Below are positions 10,358 through 21,167 of a stretch of DNA of 64,000 nucleotides, piece by piece. The notes under the pieces were generated by a model that was not told the origin of the DNA, searched no databases, and was given only the letters and a program-made list of their open reading frames with translations. Each line of letters begins with the position of its first letter. The first letter of the stretch is position 1. Both the position numbers and the translations under genes were made by a program. This DNA is from Chaetomium olivaceum. Taxonomy: Eukaryota; Ascomycota; Sordariomycetes; Sordariales; Chaetomiaceae. The DNA lies in contig JAYWVB010000004.1 of NCBI GenBank assembly GCA_039881045.1, positions 310,001-374,000 on the forward strand. Reading direction: 5' to 3'.

Positions 10358-12390
10358 TTAGCTAATCCTGAAGTTCTTAACTAACAAGCTTCGTTCTGTT
10401 GAATTTCCTTCCGGTAGAGGGACAAGCCCAATATGGGCCTTTACGCTGCCTTTGTCGTAAATTGCATAGCCAACTGAATGATGCCCTAAAAGCCCCTTCT
10501 CTAACTGCCTCTCCGTATACCACGAAGTGTCTGGTCCAAGCTCTCGATTTAGGCACTCAGACAGATCTAAAATTGTTCTGATAATGCCCATCGTCGGTCT
10601 ACGGTACCGTACGAGGTTGCTCTGCTGTGTTGATAGCAAGAGTAGAATGAGGCAAGCAAAACACCATATAACTTCGAGGAAAAGCCCGATAAAGAGAAGT
10701 GATCGTGAGAACCCCCATACGTATTGGTCGCCACCGATGCAGAGTTTGTTGGTGTCGTACCTGAAATCTTGGGTCAATGGCCTACCCTTGTAACAGAGGC
10801 ACTCCCCGAGCAGCGGGCGTGACCATAAGCTGTGTTCCTCAAAATGTAAGCAGGGGTATTATATCGTTAGGTGGTATGTAGAAACCATTGAACCTACCAG
10901 CTCTCGAACCCCAAATCCAAAAAAGGCGCCCGCAGTGCTATTTTGGTCCCGTTATACCACACCGATGAATTGTATGGGATTGTTTCTGGTCCAGAGGGGA
11001 CTGAAGCATCAAGGTAGAAGCTGGATTTGAGGAACTGGGCTGTAGAAACTGTGTCGGGCTTATCATCCCCTGACTCCCGGGCCTCTTGATATTTAACCGA
11101 GACCAGTTCCTCAGAACTCGTTGATAAGTTCTGCTTTGCTCCAAGAAACTGCCACCCGTTGATGAGCAGCGGGAGTTCGAGTTTTCCCTCGGACGGTTGT
11201 TCGGAGGTATTGTGGCTAGACGTAACATTCCGGAAGCCTCTGCGATCAAAGTCGTCAGACGGGGTGTTGATGATGAACTTGTCCCATTCTGCCACTTCGA
11301 TACGGTTCGCGCCCCGGTGCAATGGCTCCAGCGTAGAGTTTGAGTGATCGAACTTTTGCAGAAAGCTTTGCATCGTAACCCTCGACCTCGCGTCTATGGA
11401 GTGAAACAATGTGATTTAGAACATTTTGTGTCCGTATGTTATATGGAATTATGACTTACAAGAATAAATGTTGTTGAAATCATCTGACACGGCGCCTGCA
11501 ATCTTGTGGTACGAGTCCCAAATCTTCCCCGTACTCGGTCCTTCTTCGTCGTCGAGGTCGGAGAAGGATTGGAAAACCGATCCAAACTTGGGCCCGAGGA
11601 CAAAATCATCTGCCAGAACAGGAGCAAGCCGCTTTGAATCTATCAACCAGCAAAACCGAAGCGTATCATTGTCGCTAGCAACCCAGGATCCGTCGGGCAT
11701 TGCAAAGACAGCCCTACCGACACTTTGATATCCCGTCATAGCACTGAACAAGGCGCCATAGAATAAGACATGGCCGATAGCGTATGTCAAGAGTACCACG
11801 GGAACAAGGATACCGGGCCGTCTCTTTCCAGCGAGGTACTTGAGCGAGGTCCATAAAGAATAGACCGAATCAGGCCAAAAGAGGAGACTGAGCAGGAAGT
11901 TGTACGGTAGGGAAGCGTGCTCCAGTGACCAGGTTATCGTATTGCAGGCGATACGGTAGAGGATCCATCCGTGCAGCAAGCGGCCTCCGTGCCCTACACC
12001 CAGATCCCAGGCAAGATCTATGAGCTTGGCCTGGGCAAATGATAAGCCGCTGATGGCACGGATGTTGATCTGAAACTGCTTCTCGGTAAAAGAAATATGT
12101 TCGGAATTGTCGCATTCATTGACGAGTGGATACGGGCCTGCTAGCAACTCGTACGTTTTGATGGAGCCCAATAACGCCAAGCCGAGACAAATGTGCGCGG
12201 AGAGGACGATGAATGGAAATGACCTAATGGGTTCCCAGGTTTGACGTTGTTGTTTCGGTTGTGATTGAAACTGTTTGCCTGCTTCAAGGTTGTCTTGGTT
12301 GAGGTAGTAAACCTCGGTTGGGGGCATGGAACCGTTCATAGTAGCTGGAGTGAGTGCTGGATGCTGAAAGAACCCATCCCCAAATGTCAC
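10358..12390 (-). CDS. Fungal multi-pass membrane protein of unknown function
   Basis: The gene reads well as three exons: 12390-11460, 11393-10898 and 10829-10358. The introns are 66 and 68 bases long (GTAAGT...ATAG and GTAGGT...ACAG), and joining them keeps frame over 632 residues. At least five hydrophobic segments are visible: one near residue 60 (FIVLSAHICLGLALLG), two around 140-165, one near 200 (VLLTYAIGHVLFYGALF) and one in the last exon (LLFIGLFLEVIWCFACLILL). The long hydrophilic stretch between the fourth and fifth is likely a soluble loop with several N-glycosylation sequons. The architecture resembles lineage-specific membrane proteins of filamentous ascomycetes with no assigned role. 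I do not recognise a transporter or enzyme signature. The frame is intact. Exact splice sites are inferred; the second intron has an alternative acceptor 7 bases earlier that would break the frame. Confidence 0.75.
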
Positions 12391-13549
12391 ACCTAAATGT
12401 CTGAGCGCAGTGGGCGTTCTTGTACGCCAAAACCTAGGGTAGATTCATCCGGGAAAACTGCAGGTGTGAGGCAAACCTTGGGATAGGCGATGCGTCGACG
12501 AGTGAGGCTGTGTGGTTCAATACTAAAATACTTGACTGTGCCGCTACGTGCCCCAGGAGGTAGCTGTGTGTCTGAAGCAAAGTTGCTTCTTGCGACATCG
12601 ATCACCTCCTTTGCAACCCACCCACACCTTAGATGCGAACTGAAGATCCATCTGAACAGCCTCCTGAGTTATTATAACTCTACCTCCTCTTGTTTAATAT
12701 TATGAAGCTTTTACGAGCAACCTATGACCAATATTGGAGTGGCCAAATTAACCACGAACGTGGTAAGATCAAAACTTCGGTCGCGAATTTTATTTCGTCT
12801 AGCCATGCAACTGTAACTTTCCTGTATCGCCCTGGCCACTATCCCCCTCCCTACCTTTACAATGTGTCTGCAAGGCGAGTTGACTGTTGCGGTTTTATCA
12901 TTGGTGCCCGACTCAAGGTCATCGACGCCCTTCCGGGTGTATGCGACGTATGGGTGGCTGTAACGCCGTCTGCTGTGATGGCTGCGAACCTGGCACGGTA
13001 CGATCCGCATAGTCCGTGCTGCAGCTACGTTTGTGTGGTGATGGGGGCCGTGGAAGGCGGCACAATAGTGCCGGGTGTATACGGCTGAATAGGGCGTAGT
13101 CGGCTGTGTTCAGCGGCGTTTAAAAAACCGAGCAAGGCGACTGGATGAGGTGCTTGCATTCTATTCTTGGCTGCGTTTGGACTGCCAGCCAGAGCAAGAT
13201 GCTGAAATGGATGCCTGGGACCTCCGGGAATAAGGTCTGAATATTATCATACGCTGTGCCAGAGTTGTGTTCATTATGACTAGATTCATTTTCCGAGTTT
13301 CTCGCAACGTGTAACCGACTACCGTGCAATATCACGTAACTCTTGCAATAAAATGTTGCCCACGTGCAGTTACCCAATTTTTGCTGTCCTAATTATTGGA
13401 AGTACAATAGTGCTAGAATCCAACTTGAGGTCTTGGGCTAATCGCTAATATCTAATGCTCAATGTCTGTATCCGATCCGAATGATAGCACCATAGCCACT
13501 CAACGGATAGAAAGGTAAGGCCACTGACGTTCCGTGCCACATACCCAAT
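12391..13549. other. Intergenic region, no gene seen
   Basis: This holds the upstream region of the membrane-protein gene and the downstream region of the dehydrogenase gene. Short open frames exist on both strands, but none has a recognisable domain, codon pattern or splice structure. No repeat boundary is visible. Confidence 0.5.
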
Positions 13550-14648
13550 TCACAACTCACCAATCCGATACACCAGTTTCTTCCCGCTTACCTTCGCCTC
13601 TTCCAAATCTCTTAACCCGCCTGCAATATCTTCCAACCGGCCCCTGACATCGACCGGATGCGGTACAACTTTCTTCTCTTCTAAGAGTTTCGCCGCTACG
13701 GCCCCCCATCTCTTCGCAAACTCAAAGTCTTGGGGCTGCGCATCCAGTTTGAGTGTGCCGAAAACCTCACATGCCTCGTTGCTGATGGTGTATGTAAGCC
13801 TGAGGGCGGTATTGACGTCCTCGCGCGGGAACTGGTTTGGGTTGATGGTGATATAGTGGAGTGGGGACTCAGAGGAGGACAGAGCGTCGGCACATATCTG
13901 ACCGGCTTGTCCCTCTCCGATGGTGTCCCACACATAGCGTAGTTTATTGTTGGTGTACTCGCGGATGTCGGACCCGACATTTGGGGACTTGTAGTCGAAA
14001 ACTTTGTCTGCGCCGAGTGACTTGACGAAATCGAAGTTGTGCGGCGAACAAGTGGTTATGACTTCAAGACCGGACCTGCTTTGCGTTGGCGGTTTGTTCA
14101 GCAGCTTGGTGCAGAGATACTCACAGTTTTGCCATCTGTATTCCCAGAGATCCCATGACAGTGCTCCCTCCGTAAATCAGAACTGGGAATCTCTCCTCCG
14201 CTTTCACAGGCTGCGTCGGCCACGGTAGTTCCAAGCTCTGATATAACCCCTGACCGACAGTGTACACCTGCACCCCGAGGGATGCTGCGTCCGAAAAGCT
14301 CATGTGATTTGGGATTTTCAATGTGAGATCCGCTTTCGCCACAAGGTACTCGGCAAATGCGCCGTCGTCGGGCCTCAACGTGTGGCTTCCGTGCACGGTA
14401 CCCCAGACGCGGTCGCCGGGCTGGAAACGTTGGGTAACGCTGCTTCCGATCTCCTCAACGACCCCGGAAAAGTCGCAGCCCACGGTGAGTGGACGCCCAC
14501 TGACATCCACAACTTTGATGTGTTTCCAGTCTGTGGGGTTCAGGGCGACACAGGCGACTTTGACCAGCAGACTATCGGGCCGTAGTGCGGGGATAGGCAC
14601 CTCCATGACGGCGGCATTGCCTTGGGAGAGGAGCTTGTAGGCTCTCAT
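13550..14648 (-). CDS. Zinc-free medium-chain dehydrogenase/reductase (enoyl-reductase or quinone-oxidoreductase-like)
   Basis: The protein is a medium-chain dehydrogenase/reductase that would use NAD(P)H to reduce a C=C or quinone-type substrate in the cytosol. Two exons, 14648-14125 and 14075-13550, are joined across a 49-base intron (GTGAGT...GCAG) to give 349 residues, the normal length for the family. The N-terminal GroES-like domain has LNPTDWKHIK, VGCDFSGVVEEIG and GDRVWG. The Rossmann domain starts at LIYGGSTVMGSLGIQMAKL and continues through VITTCSPHNFD and SLGADKVFDY. The structural-zinc cysteine cluster of alcohol dehydrogenases is absent. The closest known types are stand-alone trans-enoyl reductases such as LovC and the many fungal toxD-like enzymes, but there is no polyketide synthase nearby, so a secondary-metabolite role is not supported. 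The frame is intact. Confidence 0.85.
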
Positions 14649-15292
14649 TGTGGTGACGAGGAGACGAACAAACAGGGCCGAAAGTGCAGAGGTTGACTAG
14701 GTGGTATTGTTGGAAACATGTGGAAAGCGCAACCCAGCATATTATGGAACTCTTTTATTTCATTGCATTCTTTGACTACGGCCGACCCCCCGGTGGGGCG
14801 TGTATCTCACCGCCGGATGGTCTCTCCACCGCCGGATGACAGTGTGGTCAACCATTCAGCAGACTCAATGATGAAGTTTGACCTGACCGCTTGTGCTTCC
14901 TGCCTTCTTTCTTTCTTTTTAACTCCTGGACTAGTTTCGTGGATATAATCGGGAGTATCGGAGACATTAGCGGAGATTTGCGACTCCGAGTGCCTGTTGA
15001 CAATTGAAGGTGGTGATCTGCGGGATAAAATTGTGCCGGTTTGTGGGCCTCGACTCTCGCTCTGGGACAACCCATTCCGCCCGCATCAACTGCTCGGCAG
15101 CAAATAGTGGAGATGCACTAAAGCGCTCCAAGCGGGAAACATCAACAAGAAAGGTTCGAATCATGGCCTACCCACAGCATGGATTGACGAAGTACCGAGT
15201 ACCTGGTCGCGGCTATTGTCAAGACACTCAATAATGGACTGCGGCGCCCCAATTGACCCGAGCAGTAAGCTTAGAAGTTTGTGCACAATGTG
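14649..15292. other. Intergenic region up to the nested transposon block
   Basis: This is the upstream region of the dehydrogenase gene followed by sequence with no recognisable gene. A CACCGCCGGATG-type word occurs twice near 14810-14840. The TA at 15293-15294 is the target site of the outer inverted-repeat element. Confidence 0.5.
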
Positions 15293-15294
15293 TA

Positions 15295-15383
15295 CTTGGG
15301 GGTTGTGGGACAATTTTTCCGCTTACCCCCTACTTCGTAGGGGGGGCGAAAACTCTGGGACACGACAAAAATGGTGGGACACC
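15295..15383 (+). repeat. Left terminal inverted repeat of the outer element
   Basis: The repeat matches the inverse of 22881-22931 over its first ~50 bases and the inverse of about 17690-17736 over the next ~45. It includes a CCCCCTAC/GTAGGGGG hairpin at about 15326-15344. It is followed by about 250 AT-rich bases without genes. Confidence 0.75.
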
Positions 15384-15633
15384 TCGAATTTGCGGGGAGA
15401 ATCTACAGATTAAGACTTTGGAAGAGTTCAAGTCCTAATAATATAACAAACGTAATGGTAAAAGTAAAAAAGATATGGTAAAAGTAAAAAAGATATATAT
15501 ATAAAAGTTAGCCTAGGTATTAAAGAATCTATATTTAAAGTTTTAAAAGATTTCTCCAAGGTTTACCCAAGATGCAGCTTATTTTATTATTTTCTTCTTA
15601 GATTATAAGAACGATCTTTCCCAACTTTTACTA

Positions 15634-17475
15634 ACGTACTCCACCCCCAAGTCGCGCACTTTTGACCTTGAACCGATAGGAAACATCAATTACACCACCA
15701 CAACAACCGCAATACACTGAAACTATTTTAAATCATGTACATCAGATGTTTCTCCGTCTCCCTGACACGTGCGCGCATTGTGCCCGGGCTTTCCGCACTT
15801 ACCACAACGCCGTGGAGCCGTCGCTGTTCGAGCCCGCCGACCACCATTTTCCCTCGCTTCACGCTCTACCTGTTCCTGCACCTCTCTCTGGGCAAGTATA
15901 TCATGTGCATCTCCTACAGTAAGTGATCCTCCAAGACGCACATGTGTTTTTTTGGCCCTTCGGCGCTTGCTCAGTGCCTCATTTGCCTTCTGTGAGGTGA
16001 CTATCTCAGCCGTCATTAGGGCCACCGAGTGCGCCAATGCCTGCGTCCCTTTCGCAAGCTGGTCGGCAGCAGTGAGAATTGATGTTGGCGAGCTTCCCTG
16101 ATGACGGAAAATCCGATCTTTGATGTACTCGGATTGCGAGACGGTCTCTGTTGGGTTCCGTGGCGTCTGGGAGAACCAAGGATCGGCAGCGGCGGAGGGG
16201 GGACCAGTTGGTGTTGGCATCCGTAACTTGACATCCAGCTTGGATATCACTGACTCGGGGTCAAAAGGCACTAGACCTGCACCTCTGAAACCCGCTTTGT
16301 TGTTTCTCTCGGTCATAGCGGCAAAGTGGGCGGCTTTGAAAGCGAGGAAGAACTCGACCTTGGTGATGTGGTTGATATGCGCTCTGACGAAGTGCTCGAT
16401 CTGCCGACCGTACGCCCTCTTTAGGGCACTGTAACACCCAACATCGAGTGGCTGGGTTATATGGGATGAGTGAGCAGGCAGGCTGATGGTGATAATGTTG
16501 TTCTCCTTGCAAAAGGCTTCGAATTCGGCCGACAGGTGACTCTCATGCCCATCAAGCACAATCATCCGATGCACCCCCTTCGTGCGAGACTTCGTGTGCC
16601 TATCGAAGTGTTTGATCCATTCCAGGCCGGTCTCATTGTCGGTCCACCCATTGGAAGTTGGCTTAATAGCCCAGTCGAATGGGAGCTCGCCCTCGGTATA
16701 CCAGTTAGCGAGGTGGTAGGCGCCTTGAACAATGAGAAACGGCGGGAGGCACCACCCTTCGCCATTGATGCACTCAATCGCTGTCGCCCATCCCGATTGC
16801 CAGGCTGAACTGCCTTGCCTCTTCCGCGTCGATCGGCGCGCGTCACTACCATAGCTGCGCAGATGACGCCCATCATGAAGCCGGTCTCGTCGAAGTTGTA
16901 GAAGTCACAGTCGTGGATGCCGTACTTCGCTCTCATGTTGTGCACAAGCTCAAACCACGCGCCAATAAGTTCTGGATCTTCGCAGAGAGCTCTCTGAAAG
17001 TCGTATGCGCGATTGAAACGCGTCTTGAGTTTTGGTTGTCGCTTGACGAACTTCTCGGCCCAGTGCTTGCCGACGCGTCCCCCGTCGCGTCGCGCGAGAA
17101 GCAGATTGGCCATATCTTCAACACCAGCGTGTCGGGGCGGGAATCCACGCGTATCTAGGTCCAATATATATTGAACAACTGCCTCCTCTTCAATGACTGT
17201 CAATCGGTGAGCTGCAGGTCGTGATTCGGGCTTCGGCGTCTTCCCGTTCATCCTGTCGCGCAAGGTCGCTTCGGGTACATTGTAGATTTTGGCAGCGCGT
17301 CGCCGACTGAAAGTCTTATCTCGTTGCATTGCCTGAATAGCAAGATTGATTCTACTCTCTTTGGATTGCGATGCCATTTTTCGCTATTAAGTTATTCCAA
17401 GTTGGGATTGGGAGGTCGTGGTACGGTCAAAAGCGCGCGACTTGGGGGTGTGCGCGACTTGGAGGTGGAGTACGT
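15634..17475 (-). mobile_element. pogo/Fot1-type DNA transposon B, nearly intact
   Basis: Terminal inverted repeats beginning ACGTACTCCACC lie at 15634 and 17475, each flanked by TA (15632-15633 and 17476-17477). The right repeat contains the unit CCAAGTCGCGC twice, while the left keeps only one copy. The same design of a tandemly doubled word inside the repeat is seen in transposon A, and both share the ACGTACT tip. The single transposase gene on the minus strand is full length apart from one frame break. It is inserted inside the AT-rich core of the outer element but is not itself AT-mutated, so it is younger. Confidence 0.9.
15723..17377 (-). pseudogene. pogo/Fot1-type DDE transposase with one frameshift
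   Basis: The transposase of element B opens at the ATG at 17377. It has a Psq helix-turn-helix (RRRAAKIYNVPEATLRDR), a CENP-B-type domain (HWAEKFVKRQPKLKTRF), and a complete DDD core: YNFDETGF near 16890, MIVLDGHESH near 16560 and HSSHITQPLDVGCYSALK near 16460. After the core come a Ser/Pro-rich linker, a basic KRRRAKKTH segment and a clean CCHC zinc knuckle, CGKCGKPGHNARTC, near 15790-15750. The only defect seen is a one-base loss near 16791. Restoring frame there would give about 551 residues. The zinc knuckle at the end of a DDE transposase is shared with element A. A base-calling error at the break would make this copy potentially functional. Confidence 0.88.
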
Positions 17476-17736
17476 TAAAGGAAAGTCCCAACTTTACTTA
17501 AGGGAAGTACTCTTTAGTAACAACCTGACCACCAACTTTAAAAGTTTATAAAAAAAAAGGTAGTTAGTTTATAATTATTTATAATACTCTTTAACTAACT
17601 CTATATTTGTAAGTCCTCAACTTTAATATACCTTGAGCTGGAAAGTTTACGCGATCTGTACTAACACTTTTATATGGGGTTTACTGTAAATTATGATTGT
17701 CCCACCATTTATGTCGTGTCCCAGAGTTTTCGCCCC
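17476..17736. other. AT-rich core and inner right repeat of the outer element
   Basis: AT-rich sequence up to about 17689, then a segment (about 17690-17736) that matches the inverse of the left repeat around GTCCCAGAGTTTTCGCCCC. The similarity ends at 17736, the left junction of the inserted 5.1 kb segment. No gene. Confidence 0.65.
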
Positions 17737-17775
17737 TTATCACGGTGCGGGCCTAGGGTCATGATGATGATCTCT

Positions 17776-17933
17776 GTGCCTGGAGGAACGTACGAGGAAC
17801 GAGTACTTCCGAAAGGTTCCTTTTCCGACAAAAAACATGACCAGAAAGATGGTATGCCTGGAGGAACGTACGAGGAACGAGTGCCTGGAGGAACGTACGA
17901 GGAACGAGTACTTCCGAAAGGTTCCTTTTCCGA
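17776..17933. repeat. Tandem repeat, 53-base and shortened units
   Basis: The unit starting GTGCCTGGAGGAACGTACGA occurs complete at 17776-17828 and 17881-17933 and as a shortened copy at 17854-17880. The two full copies are nearly identical. It is at the left edge of the 5.1 kb segment, downstream of the helicase gene. Confidence 0.85.
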
Positions 17934-17970
17934 GAAAAACCATGGTATGCTCCAAGCACGGACCAGTTCC

Positions 17971-18032
17971 GCCCCATAAAACGCCCCATCAAACGCCCCA
18001 TCAAACGCCCCATCAAAACGCCCCATCAAAAA
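17971..18032. repeat. 12-base tandem repeat (AAACGCCCCATC)n
   Basis: About four to five copies of a 12-base unit, AAACGCCCCATC, with small variations. There are no spacers, so it is a minisatellite. On the minus strand it lies between the helicase stop and the element edge. Confidence 0.85.
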
Positions 18033-18386
18033 AAGCCGTGTCATTTCTTCCTGTATACTGTGAAGTTTTACTGTCATTATTCTAACGATTGTGGAGGGAG
18101 AGTCATCTTGTTTTGCGTGGAGGAACTTACCTCTGACGTGATCGTCTCGAAGTTGGGCCTGGCATTGGTGGTGCACGGACGGTCTGTTGGGGCTTGTCAG
18201 CTGTGGGGCTGGCCCCGGTTTATAAGGACCAATGAGATGGCGCACCCCTCGGTAGCTTCACCGACGACCACGAAAGGATGCAGATTGCAGGCCAATAAAG
18301 GGAGAAGGAAAATCAAAATAGCAATTGGAAGTAGCTTATTTCGCTAGAAAATCGCTACCAGAACAGAGCAACGGCAGAGAGGTGTG

Positions 18387-20996
18387 CTACGATCCGGGCT
18401 CGGAAATCCCAGGGTCTCGCCAGAGCGCCGCGTCCTCTACGTCATCGGTTTCAGTACCCTGGCTAGATTCAGGCATGGCCGCCCATTCTTGAAACCACGA
18501 CTCGTGCCTATGGTCTTGCTCGAACCGCCGTCTGGTCTCCTCGCCCTGTCGTTCCAGCTTGAGGATAGCGTCTCTCATGTCTTTATCAAGCACATTCTTG
18601 GGCTCGATAAAGTCGCCGCGCGCCGGTTTCCGAAACAGATGCAGCCCGTCCCAGCTCTCCGCCCTCGACAGCTGCACGTACAGGCTCATGAAGCTGGGCC
18701 GCGTCGCCGTGCCACTCGAGTGGACGCCTTTGAGGTTGACGAGCACGTTGGAGAACTGCTTGCCCTGGCTCTTCTGATCTGTCATAGCGAAGGCCGGGGT
18801 GCAAAGAGGCCCCGTTCGATGGGTGACCCACCTGAAACCCGGCTTGCCCCTCCATCTGCCTTCTTTGCCCCGCATTTGGCTCGGGATGGCGACCGTCTTG
18901 CTCTTGATCAAGACGGTGCCGTTGGGGAGCCCGGGGATGGCGAGGCCGGCGCTATCCTCTGACTCGAGGAGGACGGCCACCGGCGGTCCAAGATGGAGAG
19001 TCACGTCGCTGGCGAGCGCGATGGTGCCGGCGGCGAGATCCGGGAAGATGTCGACGGCATTAAAAGGTGCCTCGTTGACTACCTTCAGCCCGACAAACTG
19101 GTTGCGAGTCACCACGACCGGCATCCCTTGGGCGTAGAAGAACAGGCCGGGGGTCGGCAGCTGTGAGTCGTCTCCATAGCGGAGCACGTGGCATAGCTCC
19201 CCCGCACTCAATCGCTTCCCCGACTCAGTATCGTGCTTGGCCACAAAGACTGAGATATGTTTGCCGTGGGCACGAGCCCACTGGACGACGGCCGCCATGT
19301 TCAGGTCCCACCGGTCTTGGTTGAGGGGCGTGATGGCCCTCAAGCCATCGACGAAAGAGGATTGGGACGATGGCGTATAGAGGCGGTGGCACAGCCGCTG
19401 GAAGTCTAGCTCGGTCTGCTCGCCATTGCGCAGGCGCTGGAGGAAGCCCCGCAGCCTTGGACAGCCGGCCGCGCGGACCTGTTCGCGGAGGATGACGACG
19501 GCCGTGAACCGGAGGAACAGCTTATGCGCAGCTAGGTGCCTTGAAGCGCTCTCTGGTTTCTGTCCGCCACGGTCCCTCGGCATTGGCAAGAGGAGGCTGG
19601 TCTGCAGGACGGGGTCGAACTGGAAGAAGTCGCCGAAGAACAAGACCATTGGAATTCCGCCGAACGGTCGATGCTGGTCGTCCCTGTACTGCTTCAGGCG
19701 GCTGTCCACTGCCGCGAGTGTGAGACCGCCCACCTGGCTGATTTCATCAATAATCAACATGATCATGTTTTTCCACCGCAGCTTCTCTTCTTCCGAGATG
19801 TTCTTTGCTGTCGCGGCCCTGCCCTCAAACGCAATATTTGCCGCCGAGTGCAGCGTCACTCCGCCGATAAGCGCGGCCGCATTACCGCTGGCGCCCGTCA
19901 GGAGCAGCGTGTGGAGACTGTCCTTCAGCCGGAACATGTCCTTGATGGCGTGTATGACGCGAGATTTGCCGGTGCCGCCTTCGCCGCCGATATATTGGAA
20001 ATGCTGCCGACCCCCTTCTTCCTGCAGCCGTGTGCCGCGCTCGTCAAGAAACGCCGCTGGTAGTAAGACTGCCATCGACTGGAGCTTGTTCAGGGTCCAG
20101 CGCCTTGTGAGCCCCAGCGCCACATCGACGTATGTTGCATAACGTCCGAGCTCGAGCCGCATCTGTCCACCCGGGCCGACCCCTTCTGGAGATCTTTCGC
20201 ATCCGTGAACGGGCAACCGTGGGCTCCCGTGTGGCTCGCCAGCCTGCGCAGAAGACGGATTCGTTTGCCTGCCCTGGATCTTCGCCGTCACGCTGCTGTC
20301 CTCTTTCTTCTGGACCTTCAATACCGCGTCGATCTCCTCGCGGCTGGGCAATCCCATGCCGCGGAAAGGCGAGTCTTGGAGGTCCTGTAGCATGGTATAG
20401 AAATGGCGACCACGCTGGGCAGCATTGTTGTCGTCCTGGCTTGGGTCAACTGCCCTCGCCTCTTCGTCCAAGCGCCTCAGCGCCGAAGTCGCTGTCATAT
20501 CTTTGATCTCGCTACCTCGAACCGCTGAAAGGACATCCAAAAAGGCTTCGTAGTGGGCCTGTGGATCGATGCCCCCACCATCCAGTCCGACGCCGTCATC
20601 GTCCCCCTCCCGGTCCTCAAAGTCAAACCCGTCGACGACGTCTTCGTTTTCCTGTTCTAGCCCTTGCAGCTTTCGGTCAGCACGGGCATCGTTCGCCGAG
20701 CCCGCTCCAAAGAACTCTCTTCACAATGCACATCAACCAGGATCACAGCCTCCAGGTTGATTCTTCAAACAGCATCAGTCTCTGTTGTTAGTGTCACATA
20801 AGCAAAGACCTACGGATCGTTGCATCTCCGCCCTCGGAACCAAACCTATCGTGTTTGTGAAGATATTCCCGAACACACTCCGTCTGTGTCATCACCTCTC
20901 GAGCGAGAATCCTTACCAAGTCTGCCAATTCGATACCTGATATGACGATATGGCTTGCTAGATTGCGTTTCAGAACCCAGCTTAGTGTCGCGGCGT
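18387..20996 (-). pseudogene. Helitron-type PIF1-like DNA helicase, front missing
   Basis: This is the C-terminal helicase half of a Helitron Rep/helicase protein, a 5'-to-3' superfamily 1B motor. The ORF has Walker A (GGEGGTGKSRVIHAIKDMF, near 19985), a DEAD-like Walker B (MLIIDEISQVGGLTLAAVD, near 19755), FGDFFQFDPV, RAITPLNQDRWD, and the late motif KSQGKQFSNV followed by YVQLSRAE. The open frame reaches upstream to about 20716. A 97-base intron (about 20813-20717) with a CTAAC branch would connect it to a further exon reading LSWVLKRNLASHIVISGIE back to about 20996, where a TAA and loss of similarity mark the truncation. The HUH nuclease and N-terminal zinc motifs are absent, so it cannot move itself. 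The helicase frame itself is open. Confidence 0.78.
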
Positions 20997-21167
20997 GTTA
21001 TATGGAAGGCAAGGTTAGATCGTTGCTAAAAGCAGGAATTGATTTCCCCACAGTGAGTTCAGCATTTATTCTTCAAGGAACAGCACTCAAACATTCTCTG
21101 TCCCTCCAGCCTTTCTCCTAGAACTCAATTCTTTATTGATAGAAGCTGGAACGCTACTAACGCCGCC

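Noticed and set aside
12690..13088. 132-codon plus-strand open frame
   Set aside because: No family resemblance, no splice signals and no conserved features. It is consistent with chance.
17971..18032. CRISPR-like array
   Set aside because: The units are 12 bases with no unique spacers, and this is a eukaryotic genome. It is a minisatellite.
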